A stretch of DNA of 64,000 nt, from contig JAGLCJ010000003.1 in the NCBI GenBank assembly GCA_023146255.1, positions 310,001 through 374,000 on the forward strand, read 5' to 3'. A program made the position numbers and the translations under genes. The stretch is from Alcanivoracaceae bacterium (lineage in GTDB: Bacteria > Pseudomonadota > Gammaproteobacteria > Pseudomonadales > Alcanivoracaceae). The notes under the pieces are model-generated. The model searched no databases. It was given only the letters and a program-made list of their open reading frames with translations, and was not told the origin of the DNA. The stretch's first letter is position 1. The number at the start of each line of letters is the position of its first letter. Shown here piece by piece: positions 50,065 to 59,211 of this stretch.

Positions 50065-50150
50065 CGCACCACCAATCTGGCCGGCAGGATGAAAACCGGC
50101 CCGACACCCGCTAGAATGCCGCCCTTTCCGCCCTTGGTGATGAGTTTTTC

Positions 50151-51270
50151 ATGGAAATCAATCCGCTGCGTAACCAGCTTGCCGATATCCGCCAACGCAC
50201 AGATGCGTTGAGGGGGTATCTTTGACTACCCGGGCAAACGGGAACGTCTGACCGAAGTCGAGCGCGAGCTCGAAGACCCTGCCATCTGGAATAACCCCGA
50301 CCGCGCCCAGGCGCTGGGCCGCGAACGGGCCCAGCTGGAAGGCGTGGTAAAAAATCTTGATCGTCTGTTCAGTGGTCTTGACGACTCCGACGAGCTGCTG
50401 GAAATGCTCGCTGAAGAAGGCGACGAAGCCGGTCTGGAAGATCTGCAGCGCGATATCGACGAGCTGGAAAAAATTGTCGCCGGTCTCGAGTTCCGTCGCA
50501 TGTTCTCCGGCGAAATGGATGCCTGTAACGCCTATGTTGATATTCAGGCCGGCTCCGGTGGCACCGAAGCGCAGGACTGGGCCGAGATGATGCTGCGCAT
50601 GTATCTGCGCTGGTGCGAGGATCACGGCTTCAAGGCGGAGCTGACCGAAGCTTCCGCCGGTGAAGTGGCCGGCATCAAGAGCGCCACCATTCATGTACAG
50701 GGCGACTACGCCTTTGGCTGGCTGCGCACAGAAACCGGCGTGCATCGGCTGGTGCGTAAATCGCCGTTCGACTCCGGCGGTCGTCGTCACACCTCGTTCA
50801 GTTCCGTATTCGTGTCGCCGGAAGTGGATGACGATATCGATATCTATATCGATCCGAGCAAGGTGCGTACCGACACCTACCGGGCTTCCGGCGCCGGTGG
50901 TCAGCACGTTAACCGGACCGATTCCGCGGTACGTCTGACCTATGTGTTCACCGATCCGGACACGAAAGAAGAACACACCGTGGTCGCGGCTTGTCAGAGC
51001 GGCCGTTCGCAGCACCAGAACCGCGATGAAGCCTGGAAAATGCTGAAGGCGAAGGTGTACGAGCTGGAAATCCAGAAGCGCAATGCCGAGAAGCAGCGGC
51101 TGGAAAGCACCAAATCGGACATCGGCTGGGGCAGCCAGATTCGCTCCTACGTGCTAGACGATGCCCGCATCAAGGATTTGCGCACCGGCGTTGAAACCCG
51201 TAACACCCAGGGCGTGCTGGATGGTGATCTCGACAAGTTTATCGAGGCATCACTGAAGTCAGGTTTGTAA
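50151..51270 (+). CDS. prfB: Peptide chain release factor 2, programmed +1 frameshift
   Basis: The first 24 codons from 50151 end at an in-frame TGA (50223-50225); reading resumes in the +1 frame at GAC (50224) and continues to 51270, about 372 residues. Supporting motifs are SPFDSGGRRHTSFSS (the SPF stop-codon recognition motif) and GAGGQHVNRTDSAV (GGQ peptidyl hydrolysis). RF2 reads UGA and UAA, so low RF2 raises frameshifting at its own UGA. Compared with the E. coli protein there is an insertion of about 9 residues after GGQ (FTDPDTKEEHTVVAACQ). lysS follows after a REP-like element. Confidence 0.96.
50211..50226 (+). promoter_or_regulatory. prfB recoding signal
   Basis: AGGGGG Shine-Dalgarno-like sequence followed by TATCTTTGAC: the slippery CTT, the in-frame TGA and the following C are the canonical RF2 autoregulatory frameshift site. 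Confidence 0.95.
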
Positions 51271-51280
51271 AACAGCACTT

Positions 51281-51337
51281 TGTAGGAGCGGTCGATCGAC
51301 CGCGAACGATTTTCGCCCTCGGTCGAGGGCTCCTACA
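51281..51337. repeat. REP-like element between prfB and lysS
   Basis: TGTAGGAGC (51281-51289) and GCTCCTACA (51329-51337) are perfect outer arms; inside, CGGTCGATCGACCG and CCCTCGGTCGAGGG are two further palindromes. Architecture and end sequence match the element at 24812-24876. Confidence 0.85.
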
Positions 51338-51387
51338 GAAAGGCAGAGGCCGGTGCGAGCTGGTCACGATATACCGGGGAATAATTG

Positions 51388-52860
51388 ATGACCGATGAGC
51401 AGCACCACGACGAAAACAAACTGATTGCCGAGCGGCGCCATAAACTGGATGCGTTGCGCGAGCAGGGCAATCCGTTCCCGAACGATTTTCGCCATGACGT
51501 GCTGGCGGCGCAGTTGCAGGCCGCCCATGGCGAGAAGAGCAAGGAAGAGCTGGAGCCGCTGGCGCTTCGCGCCAAAGTCGCCGGCCGGATCATGGCCCGT
51601 CGTGGTCCTTTCATGGTGTTGCAGGACCAGTCCGGTCGCATTCAGGTCTATGCTGACAAAACCATTCAGCAGGACATCAAGCATTGGGATATCGGCGACA
51701 TCGTCGGTGTTGAAGGTGTCTTGCACAAGTCCGGCAAGGGCGACCTGTATGTGATGATCGAGCGTCAGCAGCTGCTGACCAAATCGTTGCGGCCACTGCC
51801 GGAGAAGTGGCATGGCCTGACGGATACCGAACAGAAGTATCGTCAGCGTTATGTTGACCTGATCGTCAATGAAGATACCCGTGATGCATTCCGTATTCGC
51901 GCCGGTGTGATCAGCGCCATTCGCCGCTACCTGAGCGAGCGCGGTTTCTACGAAGCGGAAACGCCGATGCTGCAGGTGATTCCCGGTGGCGCGACGGCGC
52001 GGCCCTTTATCACCCATCACAATGCTCTGGATGTGCAGATGTATCTGCGTATCGCCCCGGAGCTGTATCTGAAGCGTCTGGTGGTGGGTGGCTTTGACCG
52101 GGTGTTCGAGATCAACCGCAATTTCCGTAATGAAGGCCTGTCGACCCGGCACAATCCGGAATTCACCATGGTCGAGTTCTATCAGGCCTATTCCGATTAC
52201 CGCGACATGATGGATCTGACCGAGGACATGCTGCGCACCGTGGCGCGGGAGGTGCTCGGCAAAACGGAAGTGGAATACCAGGGCGAGACCTTTGATTTCG
52301 GCAAGCCGTTTGCGCGGATGACGGTGGTCGAGTCGATCCTGCATTTCAATCCGGAGATCAGCCGCGAGCAGCTCGACGATATGGCGCAGGCAAAGGCTAT
52401 CGCCAAAGGTCTGGGTATTGCCCTCAAGGACAGCTATGGCCTGGGCAAGATCCAGATCGAGATTTTCGAGAAGACGGTCGAGCACCAGCTCAAGCAGCCG
52501 ACCTTTATTACCGAGTACCCGACCGAAGTGTCACCGCTGGCCCGTCGCAGCGACAGCAACCCGTTCGTCACAGACCGCTTCGAGTTCTTCGTTGGCGGCC
52601 GCGAGATTGCCAACGGCTTCTCCGAGCTGAATGATGCTGAGGATCAGGCTGAGCGCTTCCATAAGCAGGTGGCAGAGAAAGAGGCAGGTGATGACGAAGC
52701 CATGTTCTTTGACGAGGACTACATCACTGCTCTGGAATATGGCATGCCGCCGGCCGCGGGGGAGGGCATCGGCATTGATCGACTGGTGATGTTGTTTACT
52801 GACTCACCGTCGATTCGGGATGTAATTCTGTTCCCGCATATGAGACCTTTGGCACGTTAA
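51388..52860 (+). CDS. lysS: Lysyl-tRNA synthetase, class II
   Basis: A 490-residue enzyme with an N-terminal OB-fold anticodon-binding domain (VAGRIMARRGPFMVLQDQSG at about residues 60-80) and class II motifs: motif 2 FEINRNFRNEGLSTRHNPEFT and motif 3 GIGIDRLVMLFTDSPSIRDV. It charges tRNA-Lys. It follows prfB as in most gammaproteobacteria. ATG 51388 has GGGGA at 8 bases. Confidence 0.97.
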   Translation: MTDEQHHDENKLIAERRHKLDALREQGNPFPNDFRHDVLAAQLQAAHGEKSKEELEPLALRAKVAGRIMARRGPFMVLQDQSGRIQVYADKTIQQDIKHWDIGDIVGVEGVLHKSGKGDLYVMIERQQLLTKSLRPLPEKWHGLTDTEQKYRQRYVDLIVNEDTRDAFRIRAGVISAIRRYLSERGFYEAETPMLQVIPGGATARPFITHHNALDVQMYLRIAPELYLKRLVVGGFDRVFEINRNFRNEGLSTRHNPEFTMVEFYQAYSDYRDMMDLTEDMLRTVAREVLGKTEVEYQGETFDFGKPFARMTVVESILHFNPEISREQLDDMAQAKAIAKGLGIALKDSYGLGKIQIEIFEKTVEHQLKQPTFITEYPTEVSPLARRSDSNPFVTDRFEFFVGGREIANGFSELNDAEDQAERFHKQVAEKEAGDDEAMFFDEDYITALEYGMPPAAGEGIGIDRLVMLFTDSPSIRDVILFPHMRPLAR

Positions 52861-52878
52861 CAAGGAGAGGCAGCGAGC

Positions 52879-53547
52879 ATGAGCGATATCCAGTATCAGG
52901 GGCGTCAGGCCCGCCGCGAAGGCAGCGAGCAACGTCGTCGTAGCATTCTGGAAGCGGCCCTGCGGATTATTGTCCGTGAGGGCATTCGCAACGTCCGTCA
53001 CCGCGCTGTCGCCAAGGAAGCCGACGTACCGCTGTCGGCGACTACCTACTATTTCAAGGATATCTCCGACCTCATCGCCGACACCTTCACCCTGTTTGCC
53101 GAGCAGGCGATGGAAGACGTGATCGAGCCGTTCCGGGAGCAGGCATTTGGTCTGCTGGAGCAGTTTGACAGCACCCGGCTGCAGGATGCTGCCGAGCGCC
53201 TGAAGCTGATGGATTCGCTCGCTGACATGACCACGTTTTTCCTCTATCAGGAATCCCGCGACAAGCGCGATCACCTGATTGCCGAGCAGGCGTTTATACA
53301 AGAGGCTGTGCTGGATGAGCGGTTACGCGATCTGGCGCTGGTCTACACAAATAAGCTGGTGGAAGTGCTGCAGAGTGCCTGTGAAAAACTCGGTACTGCC
53401 GAGCCGGCTCAGGATGCCCAGTTGATGTGGGCGTCGATTACCAGCATGGAGCAGAAGCTGTTGCTTGATCCGGCGTTCTCGATGGCGGAACTGCGAGTGC
53501 TGGTGCGGCGCATGCTTGAGCTGTTCATGACCGCACGGCATGACTGA
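52879..53547 (+). CDS. TetR family regulator
   Basis: A 222-residue protein with a TetR helix-turn-helix (about residues 18-65; VRHRAVAKEADVPLSATTYYFK). The rest of the ligand domain is all-helical, with DMTTFFLYQESRDKRDHLIAEQ in the middle. It begins 19 bases after lysS and its end overlaps ung by 8 bases, so it is possibly read through from both. Regulon and ligand unknown. Confidence 0.92.
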   Translation: MSDIQYQGRQARREGSEQRRRSILEAALRIIVREGIRNVRHRAVAKEADVPLSATTYYFKDISDLIADTFTLFAEQAMEDVIEPFREQAFGLLEQFDSTRLQDAAERLKLMDSLADMTTFFLYQESRDKRDHLIAEQAFIQEAVLDERLRDLALVYTNKLVEVLQSACEKLGTAEPAQDAQLMWASITSMEQKLLLDPAFSMAELRVLVRRMLELFMTARHD

Positions 53548-54235
53548 CAGCAGCGAGCGGGTCCGTCTTGAACCGGGCTGGAAGCAGGCGCTGGCCAGTG
53601 AGTTCAGTAGTGATTACATGACCCAGCTGCGGGCGTTCCTGCTCGCTGAGAAGCAGCAGGGCAAGGTGGTGTATCCCGCCGGCCCGCAAATCTTCAATGC
53701 TTTCGAGCACACGCCGTTTGATCAGGTCAAGGTAGTGATTCTGGGGCAGGACCCCTATCACGGTCCGGGGCAGGCCCACGGCCTGTGCTTTTCCGTTCCC
53801 GAAGGTGTGCCACCGCCGCCAAGTCTGATGAATATTTTCAAGGAAATCAGCCGCGATTTCGGCACGCCCATGAGCCGTAATGGCAACCTCGAGCACTGGG
53901 CTGATCAGGGTGTGCTACTGCTGAATGCAACGCTGACGGTGTTACAGGGACAGGCAGGCGCTCATCAGGGTAAGGGCTGGGAGCGTTTTACCGATGCAGT
54001 CATCGACCGCCTGAATCAACACCGAGATGGTCTGGTGTTTATGCTCTGGGGCAGTTACGCGCAAAAAAAAGGGGCGCTGATTGATCGTCAGCGGCATCTG
54101 GTGCTGACGGCGCCCCATCCATCGCCTCTGTCCGCACACCGAGGGTTCATCGGTTGTGGACACTTCTCCCGAGCGAATAACTGGTTGCAAGAACGTGGCC
54201 AGACACCAATCGACTGGACGCCGGCCACCGCCTGA
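53540..54235 (+). CDS. ung: Uracil-DNA glycosylase
   Basis: A 231-residue family 1 UDG. The water-activating loop GQDPYHGPGQAHGL (about 69-82), LLLNATLTV, and the Leu-intercalation loop HPSPLSAHRGF are all present. It excises uracil from DNA in base-excision repair. The start overlaps the TetR gene by 8 bases. Confidence 0.97.
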   Translation: MTDSSERVRLEPGWKQALASEFSSDYMTQLRAFLLAEKQQGKVVYPAGPQIFNAFEHTPFDQVKVVILGQDPYHGPGQAHGLCFSVPEGVPPPPSLMNIFKEISRDFGTPMSRNGNLEHWADQGVLLLNATLTVLQGQAGAHQGKGWERFTDAVIDRLNQHRDGLVFMLWGSYAQKKGALIDRQRHLVLTAPHPSPLSAHRGFIGCGHFSRANNWLQERGQTPIDWTPATA

Positions 54236-54350
54236 ATCACCTGAGACGGTAAAGCACCCTCAGCTGCCCGTTGATCTGATTCGCAGGCAGATTCGGGTAT
54301 CGGTAAAAACGGGACATCGCGCTGAAAATCAGTAAAAGGGTGTAAAACGC

Positions 54351-54377
54351 AAAAGAAAGGGCGGCATATAGCCGCCC
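54351..54377 (-). terminator. Terminator of the porin operon
   Basis: GGGCGGC (54359-54365) and GCCGCCC (54371-54377) pair around ATATA; on the minus strand a TTTCTTTT tract follows, 25 bases beyond the stop of the gene at 54403. Confidence 0.75.
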
Positions 54378-54402
54378 GGGAAATGTCTGGAAATATTAAT
54401 CA

Positions 54403-54816
54403 TCAGTTCAGTCGATAGAGCACTCGCACATTGCTGCCAGCTGCGTCGGCCGGCAAGTAACCAATGTATTCGCCGGAGCCTACCAGGGTGGTCAGTTCCT
54501 GGGGATTGGCGACTTCACGTGGCGGCTTCCCTTGCCCGGTGAAAATCAGTCTGGTCCAGTAGGCGCGCATCTGGTCCGGCGAGCGGCCCATCAGCTTGCG
54601 GTAAAACTCGTCACGATCGGCGGCGCCGCTGGGCAGGTCCAGCGGTTGCACCTTCTGTCCAGCCACCGCTTTCAGTTGGCCGGAAAACAGCTGGCGTACT
54701 TCATTCTCAGTCAGGGAGTTAATGGTTGAGTTGCTGCCGGTAACGACGACCAGTTCTGCGTTGGCAAGTAGCGGCAGCGGCAGTGACAGGAGCAGCATGA
54801 TGATTACTTTATTCAT
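54403..54816 (-). CDS. Short periplasmic phosphate-binding-like protein
   Basis: A 137-residue protein with a Sec signal peptide (LLSLPLPLLANA) and the first domain of a PstS-like binding protein (INSLTENEVRQLFSGQLKAVAGQKVQPLDLPSGAADRDEFYRK). Only about half of a usual PstS is present, with no second lobe; small PstS-like proteins of this size are a known type. It follows the porin gene by 11 bases. Confidence 0.8.
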   Translation of the reverse strand: MNKVIIMLLLSLPLPLLANAELVVVTGSNSTINSLTENEVRQLFSGQLKAVAGQKVQPLDLPSGAADRDEFYRKLMGRSPDQMRAYWTRLIFTGQGKPPREVANPQELTTLVGSGEYIGYLPADAAGSNVRVLYRLN

Positions 54817-54827
54817 GTCCGCTCTCC

Positions 54828-56045
54828 TCAGAACACAGCGTCGACGGCAAGACGGAATACCAGCGGATTGGATTCATCCGGGGCGCCTGATCCTGTCGGG
54901 CCGCTGAATACACCCTGCGTTGAGACCTTGTCATTGCTGAAGTCGTAGTAGCGACTGGCCTCGGCCTTGAGCGCAATGCCGGTAGTAAGCTCGTAGCGGG
55001 CGCCCAGCGTCCAGCTCTTCTGACGGTCTGCATAGGTGTCGTAGAGCGCAGCCCGTGCAACAGGGTCGACAACATCACTTGAGTCTTCGGCGTCGACATA
55101 GGCCCAGGTGATATGCGGCATAAGCTTGCCGAAGCGATAACCTGCCATGACGTAGCCGGCGGGCTGGGTCGGGAACCAGTTGGCCGGGGCTGAAATTTTC
55201 AGCTCGGTGACTTCTGCCATTAGCACCAGCGAGCCGTTGTCGTACTGCAGCCCGGCTCCTGTGTAATGAGCATAGGCGCGGTCCAGACTGTAGGGGGCAA
55301 GCGGCGGGACCAGTACTGCGCTCAAGTCCAGCGTCACCAGACTGCTGGTGTAACTTAACCACGAGGTCCAGTTGCCGAGGCTGGAGCGCAGGTTTACACC
55401 GTGCTGATGATCAATCTCAAAGACCGTACCATCGACATCCACTTCCATGCTGCCCCAGAACACATTCAACTTGTGATTGATGCTGCCGGTGTTGATGTTC
55501 CAGGTGGCGTCGATGCCTTCCATGGTATCAATCGGAATGGCGCCATAAATTTCCGTCGGCAGCTCCACCCAGGGGTAGGCATAACCCACATTCAGATACT
55601 GTGAGTGCAGATAGAAAGGCAGCACCAGTCTACCGGCGCGTACCGTGACATCAGGACGTACGTTATAGGCCAGGTAGGCCCACTGTGCTTCAGCGGCAAA
55701 ATCTTCGCTGCCACGGGCCAGCAGCTGCACCACCGCTTCGGCTTCATCACTGATGTGTGCGTTCAGTTGCAGGCCGGCCCTGCTCAGGCGCTTGTTGTCC
55801 CAGGTATCGGGCGCAAGAGCGTCACGGTAACTCAGCTCATTGCCGGCGGCGTCTTTGATACTGGTCTGGGTTTCCATGGCAAAGCGGATAAAGCCGTTGA
55901 CGGTAATCCGCTCGGTGACCGAGTTCTGCTGTTCCAGCGAAGCGAGTCGGCTTTCCGCCGCCGCCAGTCTGTCCTCCAGCGTTTCGGCCCAGACCGATCC
56001 CGTGGCCGCGACCAGGCAGGTCGCCGCAATCCTTGTCAATCTCAT
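54828..56045 (-). CDS. Outer-membrane porin with N-terminal coiled coil
   Basis: A 405-residue protein: signal peptide (AATCLVAATGSVWA), a short coiled coil (LEDRLAAAESRLASLEQQ), then strand-rich sequence ending in the aromatic barrel signature VFRLAVDAVF. The pattern fits Gram-negative porins of the DcaP/phosphate-selective type. It is cotranscribed with the small PstS-like gene, so an anion-uptake role is suggested. The start at 56045 has GGGGA upstream. Confidence 0.85.
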   Translation of the reverse strand: MRLTRIAATCLVAATGSVWAETLEDRLAAAESRLASLEQQNSVTERITVNGFIRFAMETQTSIKDAAGNELSYRDALAPDTWDNKRLSRAGLQLNAHISDEAEAVVQLLARGSEDFAAEAQWAYLAYNVRPDVTVRAGRLVLPFYLHSQYLNVGYAYPWVELPTEIYGAIPIDTMEGIDATWNINTGSINHKLNVFWGSMEVDVDGTVFEIDHQHGVNLRSSLGNWTSWLSYTSSLVTLDLSAVLVPPLAPYSLDRAYAHYTGAGLQYDNGSLVLMAEVTELKISAPANWFPTQPAGYVMAGYRFGKLMPHITWAYVDAEDSSDVVDPVARAALYDTYADRQKSWTLGARYELTTGIALKAEASRYYDFSNDKVSTQGVFSGPTGSGAPDESNPLVFRLAVDAVF

Positions 56046-56257
56046 TGTCGTCCCCGGCACATTGTTGTTATGTGATGTTTTTATGCGGTGCAGGCTCATT
56101 TAAAAGTGTGAACCATGCACGGTTTTCTACGATATCAGAATGATGCTATCGGGCAACGCCGCCTGTCGGCAATGACAGGCTTGAAGTGGCGCAGGTCAGG
56201 CGCGCCCCTCGGCCGGCGGGTTGATATACTGCGCCGCATTTCACTCTGGAGAGTTTC

Positions 56258-57139
56258 GTGAACAGTGCCTCGAGTACCCAGCAGTTCATCATTGATGTCA
56301 CCCCTGCCAATCTTCAGCAGATCCTGCAGGCATCCATGCAGACACCGGTGATCGTCGATTTCTGGGCCGACTGGTGCCAGCCCTGCAAGCAGATGGCGCC
56401 AGTGCTGGAAAAGCTGGTGCGGGAGCTGGATGGCAAGGTGCTGCTGGCCAAGGTCAATGCCGATGAGCAGCAGGCCGTGGCAGCGCAGTTTCAGGTCCGC
56501 AGTCTGCCGACCCTGAAGCTGGTGGTGCAGGGGCGACTGGTGGATGAACTGGTTGGTGCCCAGACTGAGACGGCGCTGCGCCAATGGCTGGCGCCGGTGC
56601 TGGCCGAGGCGGATCCGGAGGTGGATGCCGAGGCCTTTATCGAGCAGGTCAGGTTGGCGATTGCCCATGGCCACGGTGTGGAGGCCGAGGCGGCGCTGCG
56701 TGACGCGCTGGTGCATGAGCCGGCGCGGCATGGTTTTCGGGCGCTGCTGGTGGAGTATCTGCTCGGCGAGGGGCGGCTAGATGAGGCCCAGTCTGTGCTG
56801 GCGGAAATTGCCGAAGATGTTGCCGAGCTGCGGCCATTCCGGGCCCGTTTTGCCCTGTTGGCGGAGTTGAAGGAATCGACCCCGATCTCTCTGGCTGAGC
56901 TGTCCGCCAGAGTCGCGGCGACCCCGACGCCGGAGGATCTGTATCAGTACGGCCTGCGAGCTGCCGCTGCTGGCCAGTTCGAGGCCGGGTTGGCGGCCTT
57001 GCTGCAGATGCTGCGCGACCATCGCGACTTCGGTGATGGATTGGCCCGAGCTGCTTTGCTCAAGGTGTTTGATTGCCTGCCCAAGGGTGATCCGCTGGCC
57101 AGCGAATACCGCCGGAAGATGTTCAATTATCTGCATTGA
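56258..57139 (+). CDS. cnoX: CnoX/YbbN-like thioredoxin with TPR-like tail
   Basis: A 293-residue protein: thioredoxin domain at about 10-115 with active site FWADWCQPCKQMAPVLEKL (both cysteines present; Gln in place of the usual Gly), cis-Pro motif VRSLPTLKLV, then tandem helical hairpins (about 120-290) such as ALRDALVHEPARHGFRALLV. The layout is that of CnoX, a holdase/oxidoreductase that protects proteins during oxidative stress. It begins with GTG (56258) after GGAGAG. Confidence 0.9.
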   Translation: MNSASSTQQFIIDVTPANLQQILQASMQTPVIVDFWADWCQPCKQMAPVLEKLVRELDGKVLLAKVNADEQQAVAAQFQVRSLPTLKLVVQGRLVDELVGAQTETALRQWLAPVLAEADPEVDAEAFIEQVRLAIAHGHGVEAEAALRDALVHEPARHGFRALLVEYLLGEGRLDEAQSVLAEIAEDVAELRPFRARFALLAELKESTPISLAELSARVAATPTPEDLYQYGLRAAAAGQFEAGLAALLQMLRDHRDFGDGLARAALLKVFDCLPKGDPLASEYRRKMFNYLH

Positions 57140-57213
57140 TCCCTGTTTGGGGATGTCCCGGACCAGCGTGGTGCACTGCTGCTGCGCCATTTGGGGGCAA
57201 TTGGGCGTGAAAG

Positions 57214-57230
57214 TGCATTCAATTAGTGCA
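57214..57230. promoter_or_regulatory. Putative NtrC binding site upstream of glnK
   Basis: The complement reads TGCACTAATTGAATGCA and matches the NtrC consensus TGCACYAWWWTRGTGCA at 15 of 17 positions. It lies about 75 bp upstream of the sigma-54 promoter. Confidence 0.7.
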
Positions 57231-57291
57231 TTAAATCGGATTTTTGCTCCTTATTTGGACTTAACCAACTGAAATTACTGTATTTCTGATC

Positions 57292-57307
57292 TGGCCCGCA
57301 TTCTGCA
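57292..57307 (+). promoter_or_regulatory. Sigma-54 promoter of glnK-amtB
   Basis: TGGCCCGCATTCTGCA has GG (57293-57294) and GC (57305-57306) separated by 10 bases, the strict -24/-12 geometry. The leader to the glnK ATG is about 75 bases. Confidence 0.8.
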
Positions 57308-57382
57308 TGCTCCAGTGCGGTGCATGGTGCCGACCTGGTTCGGCATTGGTGCAACGGCAGCCGCTACTCAGGAGACAGACAG

Positions 57383-57721
57383 ATGAAAATGATCACCGCC
57401 GTGATCAAGCCCTTCAAACTCGACGAGGTTCGCGATGCGCTGGCGGAAATCGGCATTCAGGGCATGACCATTACTGAAGTGAAAGGATTCGGCCGGCAGA
57501 AAGGACATACCGAACTTTATCGCGGTGCCGAGTACGTGGTCGATTTCGTTCCCAAGGTGAAGCTTGAGCTGGCCGTTCGGGACGAGCAGGTCGAAGCCGC
57601 CGTCGAAGCCATCATCCGATCTGCCGGCACCGGCAAGATTGGTGACGGCAAAATCTTTATCTCTGCGCTTGAGCAGGTGGTCCGTATCCGCACCGGTGAA
57701 ACCGGCGGCGAAGCGATCTGA
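57383..57721 (+). CDS. glnK: PII nitrogen regulatory protein GlnK
   Basis: A 112-residue PII protein: MKMITAVIKPFKLDEVRDAL, T-loop GFGRQKGHTELYRGAEY with the uridylylation site Tyr 51, and B/C loop GTGKIGDGKIF. It senses ATP/ADP, 2-oxoglutarate and glutamine, and plugs AmtB when nitrogen becomes sufficient. It is followed 11 bases later by amtB. ATG 57383 follows AGGAGA; the frame is open upstream without support. Confidence 0.97.
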   Translation: MKMITAVIKPFKLDEVRDALAEIGIQGMTITEVKGFGRQKGHTELYRGAEYVVDFVPKVKLELAVRDEQVEAAVEAIIRSAGTGKIGDGKIFISALEQVVRIRTGETGGEAI

Positions 57722-57732
57722 GGAATCCGAAC

Positions 57733-59031
57733 ATGAAACTTTTCAGCAAATCCTTTCTGCTGGCAGCACTGCTGTGCCCGACGCTGGCGTTCGCCGATGA
57801 AATGAACGGTGCCGACACCGCCTGGATTCTGACCAGCACCGCACTGGTACTGTTTATGACGCTGCCCGGCCTCGCCCTGTTTTATGGCGGTCTGGTTCGT
57901 GCCAAGAACGTGCTTTCCGTGCTGATGCAATGCTTTGCTATCGCCTGTGGTGCATCGCTGTTGTGGCTGGTGGTGGGTTACTCGCTGGCATTCACCGATG
58001 GCGGCAGTGTGAATGCCTTTATTGGCGGACTGGACCATGTGTTTTTCAGTGGCATTGATCGTGAATCAGTGACTGGCACCTTGCCGACCGCTCTGCATGG
58101 TCTGTTCCAGATGACCTTTGCCATCATTACCCCGGCGCTGATTGTTGGTGCCTTTGCCGAGCGCATGCGTTTTGGCGCCATGTTCGCTTTCTCCATGCTG
58201 TGGTTGCTGCTGGTGTATGTGCCGATCTGCCATTGGGTCTGGGGTGGTGGCTGGCTGGCCGGGCTGGGTCTGTTTGACTATGCCGGCGGCACCGTGGTGC
58301 ATATTACTGCCGGTGTGGCGGCGCTGGTGGCGGCACTGGTGCTGGGACGGCGTAACGGTTTTCCCGGCGCCGCGATGAAGCCGCACAACATGACCATGAC
58401 GGTGATGGGCGCGGGCATGCTCTGGGTAGGCTGGTTCGGTTTTAACGGTGGTTCTGCAGTGGCGGCTAATGGCAATGCCGCCATGGCGATGCTGGTCACG
58501 CACATTTCTGCTGCCGCCGGTTCGCTGGCGTGGATTGCGCTGGAGTGGAAAAAATTCGGCAAGCCTTCAGCGCTGGGTATTGCCACCGGTATGGTTGCAG
58601 GCCTTGGCACCATTACCCCGGCATCCGGTTTTGTCGGCCCGGCAGCGGCACTGGTGATTGGTCTGGTCGCCGGTGCGGTGTGCTTCTATGCGGTGCTGCT
58701 GATCAAACAAAAGCTGAAGATCGATGACTCGCTGGATGTATTCCCGGTGCACGGTGTCGGTGGCATGTTGGGTACGCTGGCAGCCGGCGTGTTTGCTTCC
58801 ACCGAGCTGGGTCTGTTCTCCGGCTACGGTTTTGCTTTCGATCACTACGACATGCTTGACCAGGTTGGTGTGCAGGCCATTGGCGTGATGGCCACAGCGC
58901 TCTACACCGCGCTGGTGACCTGGATCATTCTGCGTCTGGTTGGCCTGTTCACCGCATTGCGCGTGACCCCGGAAGAAGAGTCTCAGGGGCTGGATATTGC
59001 CCTGCATGAAGAACGTGGATATGACCTCTGA
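57733..59031 (+). CDS. amtB: Ammonium transporter
   Basis: A 432-residue protein with an N-terminal signal sequence (FLLAALLCPTLAFADEMNGAD) and the Amt/Rh helices. Recognisable are TALVLFMTLPGLALFYGGLVR, the ammonium-path region WLLLVYVPICHWVWGGGWL, HNMTMTVMGAGMLWVGWFGFN with His, and DVFPVHGVGGMLG with the second pore His. It forms a trimer blocked by GlnK. The unit belongs to the Ntr regulon according to its promoter. Confidence 0.97.
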   Translation: MKLFSKSFLLAALLCPTLAFADEMNGADTAWILTSTALVLFMTLPGLALFYGGLVRAKNVLSVLMQCFAIACGASLLWLVVGYSLAFTDGGSVNAFIGGLDHVFFSGIDRESVTGTLPTALHGLFQMTFAIITPALIVGAFAERMRFGAMFAFSMLWLLLVYVPICHWVWGGGWLAGLGLFDYAGGTVVHITAGVAALVAALVLGRRNGFPGAAMKPHNMTMTVMGAGMLWVGWFGFNGGSAVAANGNAAMAMLVTHISAAAGSLAWIALEWKKFGKPSALGIATGMVAGLGTITPASGFVGPAAALVIGLVAGAVCFYAVLLIKQKLKIDDSLDVFPVHGVGGMLGTLAAGVFASTELGLFSGYGFAFDHYDMLDQVGVQAIGVMATALYTALVTWIILRLVGLFTALRVTPEEESQGLDIALHEERGYDL

Positions 59032-59121
59032 TCCGGCTTTTTCCGCCTGACAGAAACGCCCGCCGGCATGGACGCTGGCGCTATTGCCATGATTCCGGCC
59101 TTTCTATAAGGTACAGAACGT

Positions 59122-59139
59122 TTCGAACGCTCGTTTGAA
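59122..59139. promoter_or_regulatory. Imperfect dyad upstream of the SCP2 gene
   Basis: TTCGAACG-CT-CGTTTGAA has 7 of 8 matching arm positions. It lies 73 bp upstream of the gene at 59212 and resembles sites used by lipid-responsive TetR regulators. Confidence 0.4.
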
Positions 59140-59211
59140 CTGGGTCGGATCGTTGCGAAGACGGCCACCGGCGCATGACGGGTCATGACAACAATATGAG
59201 GAGACATATCC

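Noticed and set aside
50151..50226. Apparent frameshift mutation or early stop in prfB
   Set aside because: The in-frame TGA is part of the canonical RF2 recoding site with AGGGGG and CTTTGAC, so the gene is intact.
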